Shown: in pieces, positions 22,278 to 23,832 of the stretch
Position numbering within the stretch: position 1 is the first letter of the stretch
Layout of the letters: the number at the start of each line of letters is the position of its first letter
From: Falsiroseomonas sp044341625
Lineage (GTDB): Bacteria; Pseudomonadota; Alphaproteobacteria; Acetobacterales; Acetobacteraceae
Reading direction: 5' to 3'
Length of the DNA: 23,832 bases
Assembly (NCBI GenBank): GCA_044341625.1
Contig: JBIIRI010000038.1
Coordinates: 1 to 23,832, forward strand
Notes under the pieces: generated by a model
Seen by the model: only the letters and a program-made list of their open reading frames with translations
The model's database searches: none
What the model was told of the DNA's origin: nothing
Program-made: the position numbers and the translations under genes

Positions 22278-23672
22278 ATGTCGGTCCGCACCCGCTTCGC
22301 CCCCTCGCCCACCGGCTACCTGCATATCGGCGGCGCGCGCACGGCGCTGCTGAACCACCTGTTCGCCCGCCGCCATGGCGGGCAGTACCTTCTCCGCATC
22401 GAGGATACGGACAAGGCGCGCTCCACCCCCGAAGCCGTGCAGCAGATCCTGCAGAGCCTGGAATGGCTCGGCCTGTCGCCGGATGAGCCGCCGGTCTTCC
22501 AATCCGCCCGCGAAGCCCGCCATGCCGAGATCGCGCGCGCGCTGCTGGCGATGGGCAAGGCCTATCTGGCCTATGACACGCCGGACGAGCTGGCCGCCCA
22601 GCGCGCGGCGGCGGAAGCCGCGAAGCGCCCGTTCAAATACGATGGCAGAAGCTGGATCGGGATGGACGCGAAGAACGCGCCTTCCGTCGCGCCGGCCATC
22701 CGCATCATCGCCCCGCGTGAGGGCGAGACGGTGGTGAAGGATCTGGTGCAGGGCGAGGTCCGCGTGGCGGCGAGCGAGCTGGACGACATGATCATCCTGC
22801 GCTCGGACGGCACGCCCACCTACCTGCATGCGGTGGTGGTGGACGACCACGACATGCAGATCACCCATGTGATCCGCGGCGACGACCACCTGACCAACAC
22901 GTTCCGGCAGTGCATGGTCTATGACGCGATGGGCTGGCGCCGCCCCCATTTCGCGCATGTGCCGCTGATCCACGGCGCGGATGGCGCGAAGCTGTCGAAG
23001 CGGCATGGGGCGGTCGGCGCGCTCGAATTCCGCGAACAGGGCTTCCTGCCGGAAGCCGTCTGCAACTACCTCCTGCGCCTCGGCTGGGGCCATGGCGACA
23101 CCGAGATCATCACGCGCGAGGAGGTGGTGAAGATCTTCGACATCGCCGATATCGGCCGCGCCGCGGCGCGGATGGACTACAAGAAGCTCGAGCATTTCAA
23201 CGGCGTCTACCTCCGCGCCGCCGATGACGAGCGGCTGACGCGGGAAGTGCTGGAACGCTTCGCCAAGCGCGGCGTGCTGTTCGGCACCGATGGCGCGGCG
23301 CGGGTGCGGATGCTGATGCCCGACCTGAAGGAACGCGCGCGGACGCTGGAGGAGCTGGCGGGCGCCGCCGTCTTCGCCGCCCAGAACGGCCAGCCCGCAA
23401 TGGACGCCAAGGCCGCGTCGCTGCTGACGACAGAAGCGAAGGCGGTGCTCGCGGATCTCGCGCAGTTCCTCTCGGATGCACCGTGGGAGCGCAAGGATCT
23501 GGAACAATGGCTGCGCGACTATGCCGAGGTGAAGGGCGTCAAGATGGGCGCGGTCGCCCAGCCGCTGCGCGTCGCGCTGACCGGCAGCACGCAATCCCCG
23601 CCGATCGACGCGGTGCTGACCGCGCTCGGCCGGGGCGAGGCTGTCTCCCGCATCCTGGCCGCCGCGGAGTGA
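22278..23672 (+). CDS. gltX: Glutamyl-tRNA synthetase
   Basis: The 464-residue class Ic synthetase has the HIGH-type motif within PSPTGYLHIGGARTAL (H16-I-G-G) and the KMSKS-type motif KLSKR at 238-242. The Rossmann catalytic domain (RIEDTDKAR, GDDHLTNTFRQ, FAHVPLIHG) is followed by the helical anticodon-binding domain, including LRLGWGHGD and MDYKKLEHFNG. It charges tRNA-Glu and, in bacteria lacking GlnRS, may also charge tRNA-Gln with Glu for later amidation. Alphaproteobacteria often carry two gltX copies; which one this is cannot be decided alone. The ATG at 22278 opens the family's normal N-terminus. It ends with tandem stops (TGA TAA) and a strong hairpin. In related genomes gltA often follows gltX, but the window ends before any next gene. 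Confidence 0.97.
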   Translation: MSVRTRFAPSPTGYLHIGGARTALLNHLFARRHGGQYLLRIEDTDKARSTPEAVQQILQSLEWLGLSPDEPPVFQSAREARHAEIARALLAMGKAYLAYDTPDELAAQRAAAEAAKRPFKYDGRSWIGMDAKNAPSVAPAIRIIAPREGETVVKDLVQGEVRVAASELDDMIILRSDGTPTYLHAVVVDDHDMQITHVIRGDDHLTNTFRQCMVYDAMGWRRPHFAHVPLIHGADGAKLSKRHGAVGALEFREQGFLPEAVCNYLLRLGWGHGDTEIITREEVVKIFDIADIGRAAARMDYKKLEHFNGVYLRAADDERLTREVLERFAKRGVLFGTDGAARVRMLMPDLKERARTLEELAGAAVFAAQNGQPAMDAKAASLLTTEAKAVLADLAQFLSDAPWERKDLEQWLRDYAEVKGVKMGAVAQPLRVALTGSTQSPPIDAVLTALGRGEAVSRILAAAE

Positions 23673-23680
23673 TAAGGGCC

Positions 23681-23704
23681 GGTCGGGTGCCACGGCGCCC
23701 GACC
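23681..23704 (+). terminator. gltX terminator-like hairpin
   Basis: GGTCGGG (23681-23687) and CCCGACC (23698-23704) pair perfectly, and inner T-G, G-C and C-G pairs can extend this to about 10 bp around a 4-base loop. It starts 8 bases after the stop codon. No T-run follows. Confidence 0.65.
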
Positions 23705-23832
23705 GCACCACATGCCGTGCGGCGTCTTGAAGCGCCTATCGAAACCCGGCACTGCCCCCGGGCGGCGCCGCGGCTCTGCCGCGGCAACGCAGCGCAACCG
23801 CACAGAAATGGCGCAAAGGCCGGGGCCCCCAC
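23705..23832. other. Non-coding end of window
   Basis: I see no gene start here. GCCGCGGC-TCT-GCCGCGGC at 23767-23785 is an 8-bp palindromic unit repeated after 3 bases and could fold into a tight hairpin. After it the sequence becomes slightly less GC-rich (ACCGCACAGAAATGGCGC), as might be expected near a promoter for the next gene. Confidence 0.4.

Noticed and set aside
20831..22486. 551-codon plus-strand frame across comEC and into gltX
   Set aside because: It overlaps two recognised genes and its translation is an Arg/Gln-rich low-complexity sequence.

Overview
The window is one contiguous piece of a very GC-rich bacterial chromosome, coding almost end to end with short gaps. It most likely comes from an alphaproteobacterium of the Rhodospirillales/Acetobacteraceae type (Roseomonas-like). 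This is inferred from four things: the base composition, a GAAC-N7-GAAC SOS box (the alphaproteobacterial LexA operator type) in front of lexA, the trpGDC-moaC-moeA-lexA / comEC / gltX neighbourhood, and a Bug-type solute receptor. I see no tRNA, rRNA, CRISPR array, insertion sequence or prophage gene.

Layout. (1) 1-1959, minus strand: a DMT/EamA transporter, a DeoR/GlpR-type repressor and the 5' end of a HAD phosphatase. Two similar ATGTG...CACAT inverted repeats bracket the repressor gene. (2) 2094-5150, plus strand: a stand-alone CoxL/XdhB-type molybdenum hydroxylase large subunit, then a UPF0173 metallo-beta-lactamase-fold hydrolase. (3) 5183-10116, minus strand: prkA (yeaG), yeaH and spoVR (ycgB), the widely conserved stress/starvation trio. 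The region in front of prkA holds an AT-rich 20-bp palindrome, a possible sigma-54-like element and a possible 39-codon leader ORF. (4) 10296-14683: a small catabolic-looking group made of an FAD-dependent fumarate-reductase-like flavoprotein (minus), a divergent Bug/TctC periplasmic receptor (plus), and an Old Yellow Enzyme/trimethylamine-dehydrogenase-like iron-sulfur flavoprotein (minus) convergent with the receptor across a perfect 11-bp hairpin. (5) 14788-19924, plus strand: trpG-trpD-trpC, then moaC-moeA, then lexA with its own SOS box. (6) 19943-22129, minus strand: comEC, convergent with lexA. (7) 22278-23672, plus strand: gltX, followed by a terminator-like hairpin and 128 bases without a gene.

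How the genes fit together. trpGDC makes the middle part of the tryptophan pathway; trpE, trpF, trpA and trpB are not in the window. MoaC and MoeA make molybdenum cofactor, which the molybdenum hydroxylase needs, although that enzyme's FeS and FAD partner subunits are not encoded here. PrkA, YeaH and SpoVR are expected to act together in a stress programme. The flavoproteins and Bug receptor probably take up and oxidise or reduce an unknown organic acid or related compound. Most of the window is ordinary, conserved gene content. The parts most worth a second look are the prkA leader, the paired DeoR-site candidates, the orphan molybdenum hydroxylase and the TMADH-like flavoprotein with altered motifs.
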